DNA of 64,000 bases from Eleusine coracana subsp. coracana (Eukaryota > Streptophyta > Magnoliopsida > Poales > Poaceae): the NCBI GenBank assembly GCA_032690845.1, contig CM064424.1, positions 50,419,511 to 50,483,510 on the forward strand, read 5' to 3'. Made by a program: the position numbers and the translations under genes. The notes below the pieces were generated by a model. That model saw nothing but the letters and a program-made list of their open reading frames with translations. It searched no databases and was not told the origin of the DNA. Below, in pieces: positions 1-10,567 of this stretch. Positions within the stretch are counted from its first letter, which is position 1; the number at the start of each line of letters is the position of its first letter.

Positions 1-782
1 GAGACTCAGGGGCTTCTTTGATGAGAAGTACCCGAGAATTATTTCACCATATCTATGTGATTTGATGATCATGTGGCAAAGGACTTGATGGTCATATGGT
101 TACAAGTTCAAAGGTTATGGTACTGACTAAAGTCAAATAACCAGAATTACCAAATTTGGACTTAAATGGGTGATTGGAATTAGGGAAAAGCTATATTATG
201 ACTAAAGTCATTTAGCTTAATACTGAATATGACTAGAGTCATAAAATTCCGACCGACCCATCACTCGGAAATAATATGTGCCACTCGGCCGGTTTGATGA
301 TCGGTCGGCAAAGTGGTCACTTAGGAATAGGACCCAAGGGTTTGATGACCAAAGGTCTGAAAGATTCAAACTTGATGGTTTGAATATCTATAAACAAATT
401 AATAAGAGCTAATACAATTAGACTCTTGCATTATTTGTTGGTCTTCAAATTATATAAGAGTCGGGGGCTACACCTGATGAGGTGCACCTGACCGGTGCAC
501 CAGATCTGTCAGAAACTTCAATAACGAGGTCTTCCTAATTTATGATCTTGAGATCATTCGGAGAATTAAAGCTCAAAATCAGAAAGCACTCGGGGGCTGC
601 TGTGAGATACTTGCTTTACGGGTATCCTCATACAAGGCTAAGTCAGTGGCCGACCGAGTACTTCATCAACAAGGAAGCCAACCGACTCGGCTTGGAGTGC
701 AAGACAAGAAAGATTAGACTTGCCATATAGAATCCTTGTAGAGTATGACTAGGACTCTGCCTGAACCCCCTTACCAACCGGA

Positions 783-790
783 TATATAAG
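783..790 (+). promoter_or_regulatory. Putative TATA box of the left-edge LTR
   Basis: The octamer TATATAAG lies about 200 bases before the LTR end, the usual place for an LTR core promoter. A run of 17 G follows at 810-826. Confidence 0.5.
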
Positions 791-809
791 GCGGCAGGGT
801 ACCCCCATC

Positions 810-826
810 GGGGGGGGGGGGGGGGG
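810..826 (+). repeat. Homopolymer G tract
   Basis: Seventeen consecutive G about 20 bases after the LTR TATA box. It could form a G-quadruplex, and it is also a place where sequencing length errors are likely. Confidence 0.8.
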
Positions 827-990
827 AGACACAACATCTCATGACAATCAATACAATACAGAACACAGGACGTAGGGTTTTTACTCTCATTGAGAGGGCC
901 CGAACCTGTATAATTTGGCATGTTGTATAACCATCATAGTTCTTGGTCTCGACGTAGCCCTATATATTTACTGCCGGTCTTGAGCATCGA

Positions 991-2032
991 CAAGGTATCG
1001 TCATCCTATTTCTAGGCTAGACGACATGCTTAGTGAGTTATGTGGTGCTATAATTTTCACTAAAATTGATTTGCGTAGTGGCTACCATCAAATTAGAATG
1101 AAACTTGGAGATGAATGGAAAACAGCTTTGAAAACCAAATTTGGATTATATAAGTGGTTAGTAATGCCTTTTGGTTTAACTAATGCACCTAGTACTTTCA
1201 TGCGCTTGATGAATGAGGTTTTAAGAGCTTTCATTGGCAAATTTGTGGTAGCTTACTGATGATATCTTGATTTATAGCAAATCCATAGATGAACATACGA
1301 ATCATTTGCGTGCTGTTTTTGATGCTTTACGAGATGCACATTTATTTGGTAACCTTGAGAAGTGCACCTTTTACACGGATCGAGTCTCTTTTCTTGGCTA
1401 TGTTGTGACTCCACAGGGAATTGAGGTGGATGAGGCGAAGATTGAAGCCATAAAGAGCTGGCCTGTACCAAAAACTATCACACAGGTAAGGTGTTTCCTT
1501 GGTCTTGCAAGTTTCTATCGCCACTTTGTCAAAGATTTCAGCACCATTGCTGCACCTTTGCATGAGTTGACAAAGAAGGGCGTTGATTTCCATTGGGGTA
1601 AGGTACATCATGAGTCTTTTGATGCTTTGAAGGATAAACTTACACATGCACCATTGCTGCAATTACCTAATTTTGATAAGATTTTTGAGCTTGAATGTGA
1701 TGCTAGTGGTATAGGCATTGGTGGTGTTTTGATGCAAGATAGTAAACCTGTTGCATACTTTAGTGAGAAAATTACTAGGCCTATTTTGAATTACTCCACA
1801 TATGATAAGGAATTGTATGCACTTGTACGTCGTTTTGAGACGTGGCATCATTATTTGTTGCCCAAAGAATTTGTTAATCATTCTGATCATGAATCACTTA
1901 TGTATATTCGTTCTCAATGTAATTTGAACCATAGACATGCTAAATGGATTGAGTTTATTGAGTCTTTTACTTACATTATTAAACATAAGAAAGGGAAGGA
2001 TAATGTGATCGCTGATGCTTTATCTAGGCGCT
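991..2032 (+). pseudogene. pol: CRM-like pol fragment: reverse transcriptase and RNase H
   Basis: Encodes the middle and C-terminal part of a Ty3/gypsy reverse transcriptase and the start of its RNase H. The fingers-palm motif 'KIDLRSGYHQIRMK' and 'LVMPFGLTNAPSTFMRLMN' lie at 1060-1215. Two bases are missing near 1257, so the catalytic segment (normally YFDDILIYS) is broken by a stop and the frame changes. RNase H begins at 'ECDASGIGIGGVLMQD' (about 1695-1740) and continues to 'IADALSRR' at 2028, where the Tekay-like element is inserted. The matching region of the minus-strand copy (21340-22400) is intact across the 1257 site. Not functional. Confidence 0.9.
2028..2032 (+). repeat. Target-site duplication GCGCT (left) of the Tekay-like element
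   Basis: GCGCT sits immediately left of the LTR terminus TGAGGCGCC and again at 15647-15651 right of the other LTR. The uninterrupted CRM-like copy reads through this site, confirming a 5-bp duplication. Confidence 0.85.
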
Positions 2033-4599
2033 TGAGGCGCCCCTTCCCGGAGGATCGAGGTCCCGACGGTGCTGATAGCGCAGACACTTGATAATACAAC
2101 ATTGGTCCAAATTTAAGTTGAATATTACATTAATTCGAAGGTTCAGAGTGCAGCGGAATTAATACAAGTTCATAATGTTTTGAAAACAGCGGAAGCAATT
2201 AACGTAAAGAAACTACGAGCTCGACGATACAGCGTAGTGATGATCCCTGCCCGGAGAACCATCACCCTAGCAGCACACACATCACTGCGGCGGCGAGTCG
2301 GACTCCCAGTGGGCAGTCCAACCCTCGGGGACTTGCACGTCCCAAGGCATCACATTCTTAGGCAATTCAATCTCTTCATGACCTGTAAACAACGATGGCA
2401 CAAAGCCTGAGTACTAATTACTCAGCAAGACTTACCCGTCGAAACACCTAGACATGCAAGGGCTCTAATAGGGTAGCTTGTTTGAAAGGACTCGCACTAA
2501 GCAACCTATTAGTTCTATCGAGTTTTATTGAGCCATGTTAATTGGGTGAAGCAGGATGTAACTTTAGTGGAGCTATATAGGATAATAAAGCCAATACAGG
2601 GGTGACAACAGTGCAAGAGCATCAGTAGTAGTAGTCAACAGAAGGGGCAATAATCAACTTTCAAAAAAATCATGTTGCAACTACGTGACGACTCAGTGAC
2701 CAAGCAGTACTCGTTACTGCGAGCGACAACAATTGCAATCGATTTACCCAGCTGGGAAAACCCGAAATACACGACACATACGCACTAATTAAGGTCGTAT
2801 ATGGCAACCTTTCACAAGGACGAAAACAACTTGGTCCGGGTCCAGTCTCAGTGAGTGGGCATGCCGTCCTGCCAGCAGTACTTCGCGGTGTGGACCGCCC
2901 ACTCCAGTAGCAGAAGGGTCAATGACCACTGTACTAGGTACCGTCCTAATTGCCGCGTCAATGCTACATCAGTTTACTAGTACCCATAGACTAGCATGCT
3001 TTCGGTACTGTTCGAGACTTGACCAAGGGGCCGACCACGGACGGTTCCTAGGGTGGGCAAGGCAGGGCTACCGCAGTCAACACCCATGTGTGACTGCAAA
3101 CTATACATGCATAATCCCTGCCCGGCCACAACATTAAAGTAAACTTCTTCCATTAAGTTCAGATTTAGTGATCAAGTCATTCCTTCGTAATAATGTCTAC
3201 CGAGACTATTAGTCACTAAGCATAGCGATACAGTACCGTTCCTATCACAGTTCTAATAATAAGCAAGGGTCATTTGGGGGTCATGCAAGGTGGATTTCCA
3301 ATCAACTCCTATGACCTAATGCATCAACAATCATAGACGTAGCAGTGATATAAACTAGCAAATTTTATAAATGGGCAAATGCAAACCGGGGCTTGCCTGG
3401 ATCGACACTGGTGTTAGCAACTTCAACTTCTGGCTCCTGGTTGTCGTTACCTATATGACGGAAGATGTTTTACGGTATGTTCGTGACACCGTCACATGCA
3501 ACGATATGATGGATGCGGAGTGCCGTGTTGTAATATGATAATCGATTTCCTAATATGTTCTAGAAGACATATGCTTCAGAGAAGTAAGGTTGTTATTTAG
3601 GACTTTAGGTATATATATTCCTTATGCATTTAAATAAAGTAACTGAGTGATATGGGCATTTAAATTAATTAGTAAAATAAATTTAAGTTTCAAGACATGT
3701 GTGATTTACTGTGTACAGAGAGCTATATGAGTGATTTTTGTGTCAAGTGGCAGGGGCAATTTATTTACAGAATAATTACTAGGATTAATCTAAGCAAATA
3801 CACTAAATAATTCCAGAGCCTAAAATAATCCATATTTTACCAAACCAAAATTTGTGGTGGTAGATAATCATATGTTTATTGAGCATGCCAAAAATCAGGA
3901 TTTAATTTTATTCCTAGAATTTCTAGTGCATTAACTAGTGTTTAAGCAATTAAATGAATTAATAAAAATACATGTACAGAGACTATGATTTATCATTTTA
4001 CTAAAATAGAGCTCTAAAAGATGAACCCAGCAAAATTTGTTTGGGCCATTTGGGTTTGAAATCGATTTACTATGAATTTTTGAAGTCTTAATGGTTTTCT
4101 AGAATTTTCTTGGCATTTATCTATTAAAACATTGCCACGTCGGGCCAGGTCAGCAGACACGTCAACGCCACGTCGGCTCCAGCTCGGCTGCCACTAGGCG
4201 CCAGTCGGACGGCGGGTCAGCGGCGCCAGAGCTCGCCGGAGAACGGTGAAGCTCGCCGCTGGCAAGCACACGCGAGGGAAACTCGCCGCGGAAGCATTTT
4301 TCTAACACGCAATTTAGAATTCTGATTATGAATTTAGAATTGTGGCTTTTGCAATTTAGATAAAATGCTCAATAAATTCATAAAATTCTATTTTATTATT
4401 ACCATTCTGATTATGAATTTAATTGGTATATGTTATATAGAAAATTTTTAAATTGCTTCATAATTTGGTTGCATGGTTTTTTGTTTTTCCTAGAATTAAT
4501 TCCAAATTTTAGGGAGGCTTTCCTATTTCATGCCATCAGTAGTCATATCCTTGTGCTCCTTATGCTTGTTAATTGGAATGGGACACCTGGGGTGTCACA
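2033..4599 (-). repeat. 3' LTR of the Tekay-like element (2567 bp, internally deleted)
   Basis: Bounded by TGTGACACC (minus strand, at 4599) and GGCGCCTCA (at 2033), with TSD on the left and polypurine tract on the right. It is near-identical over long stretches to the LTR at 11945-15646 but lacks a GC-rich block of about 1.1 kb (14264-15390 in the other copy). At the deletion point near 4306-4350 about 40 bases of AT-rich filler resemble sequence a little downstream, as in templated repair of a break. The short ORFs inside (for example 2180-2410) are not genes. Confidence 0.85.
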
Positions 4600-4616
4600 G
4601 CCCTCCCTCCTTAAAG
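4600..4616 (-). promoter_or_regulatory. Polypurine tract of the Tekay-like element
   Basis: On the minus strand the purine-rich run AAGGAGGGAGGGC directly precedes the LTR start TGTGACACC. This is the expected plus-strand DNA primer in reverse transcription. Confidence 0.75.
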
Positions 4617-4667
4617 AAATCTCATCCTGAGATTATGGACAAGGCAAACTAGAGGGAAGTACAGTGG

Positions 4668-7600
4668 TCAAAATATACCTGTATACGACGACCAAAATTC
4701 CGGGTAGTGAGTACTTACAAATTCTTCGGATTCCCAAGTGGACTCGTCTTCTGAGTGATTACACCATTGAACTTTATAGAATTTGAGGGTTCTTTTACGA
4801 GTTGTGCGCTCCTTCTCGTCGAAGATCCTTATTGGTTGCTCGGAGTAGGTGAGATCTGGCTGGAGTTGGTTGTAATCTTCTAGTACTTTGTCAATTGATG
4901 GGTTGAGACATCGTTTCAACTGGGAAACATGGAAGGTGTCGTGCACTCCAGACAGGTTAGCTGGTAACTCGAGCTTGTAGGCAACGTTTCCTCGTCTTTC
5001 CAGGATTTGGAATGGTCCAATATAACGGGGAGCTAACTTTCCTTTGACTCCAAACCGTTGGATACCCCTCATAGGGGACACTCGGAGATACACGTAGTCA
5101 CCCTTATTGAAGCACAGTGGTCTACGTCGTCTGTTTGCATACTTCTCTTATCGGCATTTGGCAGCCTTAAGGTTTGCTTGAATGACACGAACTTTCTCCT
5201 CGGCATCCTTTACGAGATCAGGGCCAAATGTTACTCTTTCTCCCGATTCAGACCAATTCAATGGCGTTCTACAACTACGACCATAGAGTGCTTCGAACGG
5301 TGACATTTTCACACTCTCTTGGAAACTGTTGTTATACGAAAACTCGGCATAGGGTAGATACTCATCCTAGTTACCGCCATACGTTAAAACGCAAGCTCTA
5401 AGCATATCTTCTAGAATTTGGTTGACACGCTCTGTTTGTCCATCGGTGGCGGCATGGTAAGCAGAACTTCGAATCAATCTTGTTCCTAATGATGCATGCA
5501 GTTGTTCCCAGAAACGAGGAACGAACTGTGAACCACAATCGGAAACGATGGTTTTGGGTACTCCATGAAGACATATAATTCTCGTGATGTATAGTTCTGC
5601 ATACTGTTTTATCTTGTAAGTGTTATTGACCGGAAGAAAGTGAGCATATTTGGTGAGTCTGTCCACAATAACCCAAATGGAATCATGCTTACGCGAAGTG
5701 AGAGGGAGGCCAACAATAAAATCCATGCTGATATCCTCCCATTTCCAGGCAGGAATACTTAATGGTTGAAGTAACCCGGCTTGCTTCAAATGGTCAACCT
5801 TAACTCTTTGACATGTGTCGCATTCTGCAACATATCGAGCAACTTCTCGCTTCATTCTGGTCCACCAAAAATTCTTCTTCAGATCTTGATACATTTTATT
5901 ACTACCCGGGTGAATGGAGTATTTGGAGTGATGTGCTTTATCCAAAATTTTCCGTCGAAGCTCAAAGTCCCTTGGTAGTACTAAACGGTTATTGAACCAT
6001 AGGGTACCATCTGAGTCTTGTGTAAAGCATTTTGCCTTACCATTCTTGATGTTTTGACGGATATGATTCATACCATCATCATCCTTCTGCGCAGCAATGA
6101 TTTCTTCATGAGTGGTGGACTGTACACTAAGGTTGTTGATTACTATAGCCGGCAAAACGCGAAGGCTAGGTTCTGAAATAGCTACTTGCTTGCTGCTGTC
6201 CTGAAATTCCAGCACCAAATTATGGCAGTGTACCCTTCTACTTAGTGCATCGGCTACTACATTGGCCTTGCCTGGATGATAATGAATCTCCAGGTTATAA
6301 TCCTTGATTAATTCTAGCCACTGACGTTGTCTCATGTTCAGATCGGTTTGAGTAAAGATATACTTCAAACTTTTATGATCCATGTAGATGTGCACTAAGT
6401 TTTCAAGCAAATAATGCCTCCAGAGTTTTAGTGCAAGTACCACTGCAGCTATTTCCAAGTCGTGGGTTGGATAATGCTTTTCATGCTTCCGTAGCTGTCG
6501 AGATGCGTAAGCAATGACACGACCTTCCTATATGAGCACGCATCCAAGTCCAGTCCCAGATGCATCACAATATACGTCAAACGGCTTGGTGATGTCTGGC
6601 TGAGCCAATACTGGGGCAGTGGTCAATAATTTCTTCAATGTCTGAAATGCTTCTTCACAATCATTGCTCCAATCGAACTTCTTATCCTTTCTCAGCAGTT
6701 CCGTGATGGGTTTGGTTAGCCGAGAGAAACTCGGAATGAACCTACGATAATATTCGGCTAGTCCGAGGAAACTGCGTACTTGATGAACAGTTCTCGGTGG
6801 CTTCCAATCTAACACATCTTGAACCTTGCTAGGATCTACAGAGATACCTTCCGCAGAAACTATGTGACCAAGAAATGGCACACGGTCCAACCAAAACTCA
6901 CACTTGCTGAATTTTGCACACAGCTTGTGATCTCGGAGGCGTTGAAGAACGATGCGAAGATGATCAGCGTGTTCTTCCTTGGATTTGGAATAGATGAGGA
7001 TGTCATCAATGAATACCACCACGAATTTGTCCAGCTCCGGCATGAATACCGAATTCATGAGGTACATGAAATGGGCTAGAGCGTTTGTTAATCCGAAGGA
7101 CATTACTAGGTACTCAAACAATCCATATCTTGTAGAGAAAGCGGTCTTGGGAATGTCTTCTGCTCTTATCTTTATCTGATGAAACCCTGAGCGAAAGGTC
7201 AATTTTGGAAAAGACCTTGGCACCAATCAATTGATCGAAAAGAATATCGATACGTGGCAGCGGGTATTTATTTTTGATGGTAACTTCGTTCAATGGCCGA
7301 TAATCAACCACAAGACGCAAAGATTTGTCCTTCTTCTTTACGAAGATAGCAGGGCAGCCCCAAGGTGAAGTACTTGGGTAAATGAATCCCTTTTCCAATA
7401 GCTCATTCAATTGCTTTTTCAACTCAGCCAGCTCGTTCGGAGCCATTTTATACGGTTGACGGGATATTGGAGAAGTTCCTGGCTGAAGCTCTATATTAAA
7501 TTCCATGTCCCGGTTAGGGGGAAGACCAGAGATATCTTCGGGAAACACGTCGGGGAATTCACAGACAACAGGAATACTTTCTAGTGCCACTCCTTCCAAA

Positions 7601-7911
7601 TGGTAGGCAGCTAGAAATTTCGATGAATCGGTGTTTAGAGAAAGTATGCTTCGGCCGTGCAAGGGAGAGTTTAAGTACACAATACGGGGCTCGATATCTA
7701 GCATGGCTCTATGGGTTTTCATCCAGAACATACCCAAAATCAAATCAATTTCTTGGTGACTAAGCACGATAAAATCAGTGGGATAGATTTTCTGATTTAT
7801 TTGTAGTGGAGTCTTGCATACTATTTGATTGGCACAGATTTGTCCCGCGGGGGAACGAACGGTGTAGTATTTTTCTATAGCCTTGAGTTGAAGATTAGTC
7901 TTTGCACACAT
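4668..7911 (-). pseudogene. pol: Tekay-like pol: protease end, RT, RNase H, integrase, chromodomain
   Basis: Read from 7911 down: the rest of the retropepsin domain, then reverse transcriptase from 'EDISGLPPNRDMEF' (about 7530) with 'LRLVVDYRPLNE' and the catalytic 'VVVFIDDILIYS' (near 7000), then RNase H ('DVYCDASGTGLGCVLI', near 6540), then integrase. Integrase shows an HHCC zinc finger ending 'CDTCQRVK' (near 5810) and a core with 'ISMDFIVGLP', 'IVSDCGSQF' and 'TDGQTERVN' for the D,D,E triad. The last ORF (4668-5093) ends in a chromodomain-like segment ('YKVQWCNHSEDESTWE'). Lesions: frameshifts near 7190 and at the gag-protease boundary near 7890; stops at 6528 (TAG), 5367 (TAG) and 5148 (TAA). 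The chromodomain is known to direct chromovirus insertion into heterochromatin. Inactive copy. Confidence 0.9.
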
Positions 7912-9170
7912 GCTTGGCTAATGAAATTATGAGTAGCACCAGAATCAAAAAGTGCAAGGACAGGCTGGCGATAGAGTGAGAGCGTACCGGTCAGCACGGT
8001 TTCGCCCTGAGGGATATCTTCAGCATTGGTGTAGTTCACTTGGGCACCACGAGATGGTCCATTCACATTTCTGTTCTGGTTCAGACGCTGGTTGATGTTG
8101 TTGTTGTTGCGCCTAGGTGCAGTACAGTTCTTAGCAAAGTGGCCAGTGTGACCACAGTTGTAACATGGATACTTGCCTCCACGGTCAGCAGGCTGTGGAG
8201 CACGAGCATTTGGGTTCCCTTGCTGCTGATACGGTGCATGATACTGATTGCTTTGCTGCTGGTATGGCACACGGGGAGGAAAGTTCTGCTGCTGTGGTGG
8301 CCTTGAGTAGTTCTGTGCATGCGGACGCTAGAATTGCTGCCGCGGGGGTGTCCTGTATCATTGTCCGGTTGGTGAGGTGAATACCAGGCGATGCTTCGCC
8401 TGGGGGGTTTCAGAGGCACTAGCAGGGGCCTTCCTCTTGCGATCTTCTTCTTCCACTTGGCGCATAGCACCTTCCTGGACAATAGCAGCATTGACCAGGT
8501 CATTGTAGGTGCCCATCTGCTGCCAGGTCAGACGTTCCTTCAGCTTGGCATTCATTCCTCGTAGGAATGCATACCTCTTCTTTTCCTCCGTATTGACATA
8601 CTCACTAGCATACTGGGCGAGGTGGTTGAAAGCGTCAGAATATTGGAGGACATTCCTCCCTCCTTGTTTCAGATCTGTAAACTCCTGCAACTTCCTCTGC
8701 ATGAGGGCAGCTGGAATGAAGTGGGCACGAAATGCTGTCTTGAACTCATTCCACTCAAGACGGCATCTAGCAGGCAGAGTAGCTTCATAATTCGCCCACT
8801 AGGCACTAGCAGAGCCCTGGAGTTGTTGGGCGGCGAACAGCACCTTCTGGTGCTCTGTGCAGTCTAGCAGACCGAACTTAGACTCGGTCTAACGCAGCCA
8901 ATGATCCGCGTCCAGAGGTTCCCTGGCACGCTCAAACGTCGGTGGATGGATACCCAAAAAATCCGAGTACGTGCACTGACGAGGCTGGTTATTGTTGCGG
9001 TTTCCTCCACGTCCTCCAAGGTTGGACGTATTCTCCACGAGTTGACGGAGCAACTCAGAATCATTCTGCTGACGGTTGATCACTGCAGCGAGAATTTCTG
9101 CCAGTGAGGGCTGAGCATTAGCTCCCTGCTGAGAGCTCTCAGGGTCATCCTGATTCCGAGTACGCACCAT
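7875..9170 (-). pseudogene. gag: Tekay-like gag with zinc knuckle and start of protease
   Basis: Likely start is the ATG at 9170 ('MVRTRNQDD'), nine codons inside the open frame that begins at 9194. The N-terminal part is Gln/Asn-rich, then comes the gag core ('GIHPPTFERAREPLDADHW', 'FIPAALMQRKLQEF'), a basic stretch, a Gln/Pro-rich linker and one zinc knuckle 'CYNCGHTGHFAKNC' (CX2CX4HX4C, near 8120-8170). The retropepsin active site 'LFDSGATHNF' (near 7940) follows in the same frame, so gag and protease were one polyprotein. Stops: TAG at 8889, 8799 and 8328, TGA at 8358. Gag forms the particle shell and binds genomic RNA. Confidence 0.88.
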
Positions 9171-9464
9171 GCTGCAATTTACATGATTGCACATTAGTAA
9201 TCTCTCAAATTAATCCATAGAAGTCACATGTGCAAGAATATAAATTGCAAGAGGCACACACAAAAATTCCAAAAGTAACAACCATTTTCATTAATCCAAT
9301 TCGGAGTGCATGGTTGTCCGAAGGGCATCATCACATAGTTCTTACATGCCTGCGTCAACGTCTAGCTACGGTGTTGCGGACACATTATGCAAGATTCATA
9401 ATCCTACATCCGAACTCAAGATACATATACTACATGGGCATAAGACCGGGGGGTAGCGAGTCAT
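9171..9464 (-). other. Spacer between gag and the second extra ORF
   Basis: Noncoding and AT-richer than the flanking genes; no motif recognised. A ribosome would have to bypass this spacer and two upstream ORFs to reach gag, so gag may be translated from a spliced or internally initiated RNA (inference). Confidence 0.5.
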
Positions 9465-10310
9465 CTAATCCTGGTCTAAATCTTCTGGCTCTGCGGGCTC
9501 TTCGGGTTCTAGCATTTCCACATCATCAATTTCAGCAGGTGCCATCTCTACGTCCTCTTGTTCTCCATACTCCAAGGTGATCTCATCCCAATTCCCTTCA
9601 ACAGGAAGGTGGGCAGCTTTGAACGCATCAAAATCATCTTGAGCCTCGATCATATCCTGCTCAAAACGTTCTGCATCCAACAAGGCTTGATCACGCTCTT
9701 CTATAATCATGTCCATCTCCTCATTCTTTGCTTCGATTTGTTGGTTCAGTTCTGAAATCTCCACATCCTTAGCTTGCTTTTCTGCTTCCGAAAATCGGAG
9801 GGCAGAATGATACATGTCCAGTAGTCGGCACAAGTTGGTGCATAAAGTGAATGTGGAAAGGCCATAATACTCTATTATGGGTAGCATGGGGTCATGATGG
9901 CGGTGGTTTGGATCGAAGATGAAGTCCACACGCCTAATCCACTCAAAATCCATCACGTCGTTGATGGGCAGCAAGGCGACGGGTGTTCCAGCAACATCAT
10001 GCTTGCGGTCTTCACAGAATTGTGTGAGTGCCTTGAAAGCAGCAATATTCCAAGTGGTGAGTAAATCGGTCCCAGAGACGTTAAGAGTCCAAGACTCCCA
10101 TGCCGGAGTAAATGAATAATTGGTGAGAACCGCCACATGAACGACACAGGAGGTAACTCCATACTCCTGATATTCCTTGCCAACATAAGTGGGAGGAGTG
10201 TGATATCCGAACCCCTGGAGAATTCTCCAGAACAGGTGAACCATCCCGGTGAATTCCAAACCGTCGGTGATCTCCCAACCCGGTGGGGCTTGTTCATTGT
10301 TTTCAGCCAT
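9465..10310 (-). CDS. Extra ORF 2 of the Tekay-like element: conserved N-terminal domain, coiled coil, acidic tail
   Basis: An intact 281-codon ORF between the 5' LTR side and gag, in the sense direction of the element; start 'MAENNEQAPPGWE'. Residues about 10-135 share a pattern with the neighbouring ORF at 10568-11536: G-x3-G, 'LFWRILQGFGY', 'PPTYVGKE', 'GVT', 'VHVAV', 'ALTQFC', 'GTP', 'WIRRV'. Residues about 180-245 are charged and heptad-like, predicting a coiled coil, and the last 35 residues are strongly acidic. No catalytic motif, zinc finger or membrane segment is visible. I do not recognise a named domain. Extra 5' ORFs are known from some Poaceae chromoviruses, with no established function. 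It is open while gag and pol carry stops, so it is either better preserved or lucky. The coiled coil suggests oligomerisation or Gag interaction (inference). Confidence 0.7.
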   Translation of the reverse strand: MAENNEQAPPGWEITDGLEFTGMVHLFWRILQGFGYHTPPTYVGKEYQEYGVTSCVVHVAVLTNYSFTPAWESWTLNVSGTDLLTTWNIAAFKALTQFCEDRKHDVAGTPVALLPINDVMDFEWIRRVDFIFDPNHRHHDPMLPIIEYYGLSTFTLCTNLCRLLDMYHSALRFSEAEKQAKDVEISELNQQIEAKNEEMDMIIEERDQALLDAERFEQDMIEAQDDFDAFKAAHLPVEGNWDEITLEYGEQEDVEMAPAEIDDVEMLEPEEPAEPEDLDQD

Positions 10311-10567
10311 CTACAAGGAAAGTACTTTGATTGAGTCAAAACGTATCTTATGAAGCCTTGATTGCAATAAAGATAGCTAAAAGAGTACGACTAATTCATG
10401 ACGTGAGTCAGCATAACCTTAAGTACATGGACTTGGAATATGTGACCATCGAGCTACAAAAGCATATCATGCAGTGATCCCAAAATACAACAATCTCGCG
10501 TGAATCAACAAAAGCTACCAACCCATCCAGTCCTACCTACATGACCTAGTCCGATCTACCACAATCC
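10311..10567 (-). other. Spacer between the two extra ORFs
   Basis: 257 bases, noncoding. It may hold leader sequence for extra ORF 2. No clear splice pair was identified by eye. Confidence 0.4.

Larger units (their letters stand above)
1..990 (+). repeat. 3' part of an LTR of an unassigned gypsy-type retrotransposon
   Basis: The block ends at the bases CATCGACA, and the next base resumes the reverse-transcriptase sequence of CRM-like element 1, so this is the right end of an insertion. It has LTR features on the plus strand: a TATATAAG box, a downstream transcribed stretch, and a segment near 870-915 resembling the polyadenylation region common in grass gypsy LTRs ('cgaacctgtataa'). The left end lies outside the window, so I cannot tell a solo LTR from the 3' LTR of a full element. 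A target duplication would be bases 991-995 (aggta); its partner is off-window. The 62- and 92-codon ORFs inside show no recognisable protein. Confidence 0.65.

Noticed and set aside
2180..2410. 76-codon ORF repeated almost identically at 12092-12322
   Set aside because: The repetition is explained by the two LTRs of one element; no protein similarity recognised and no start context.
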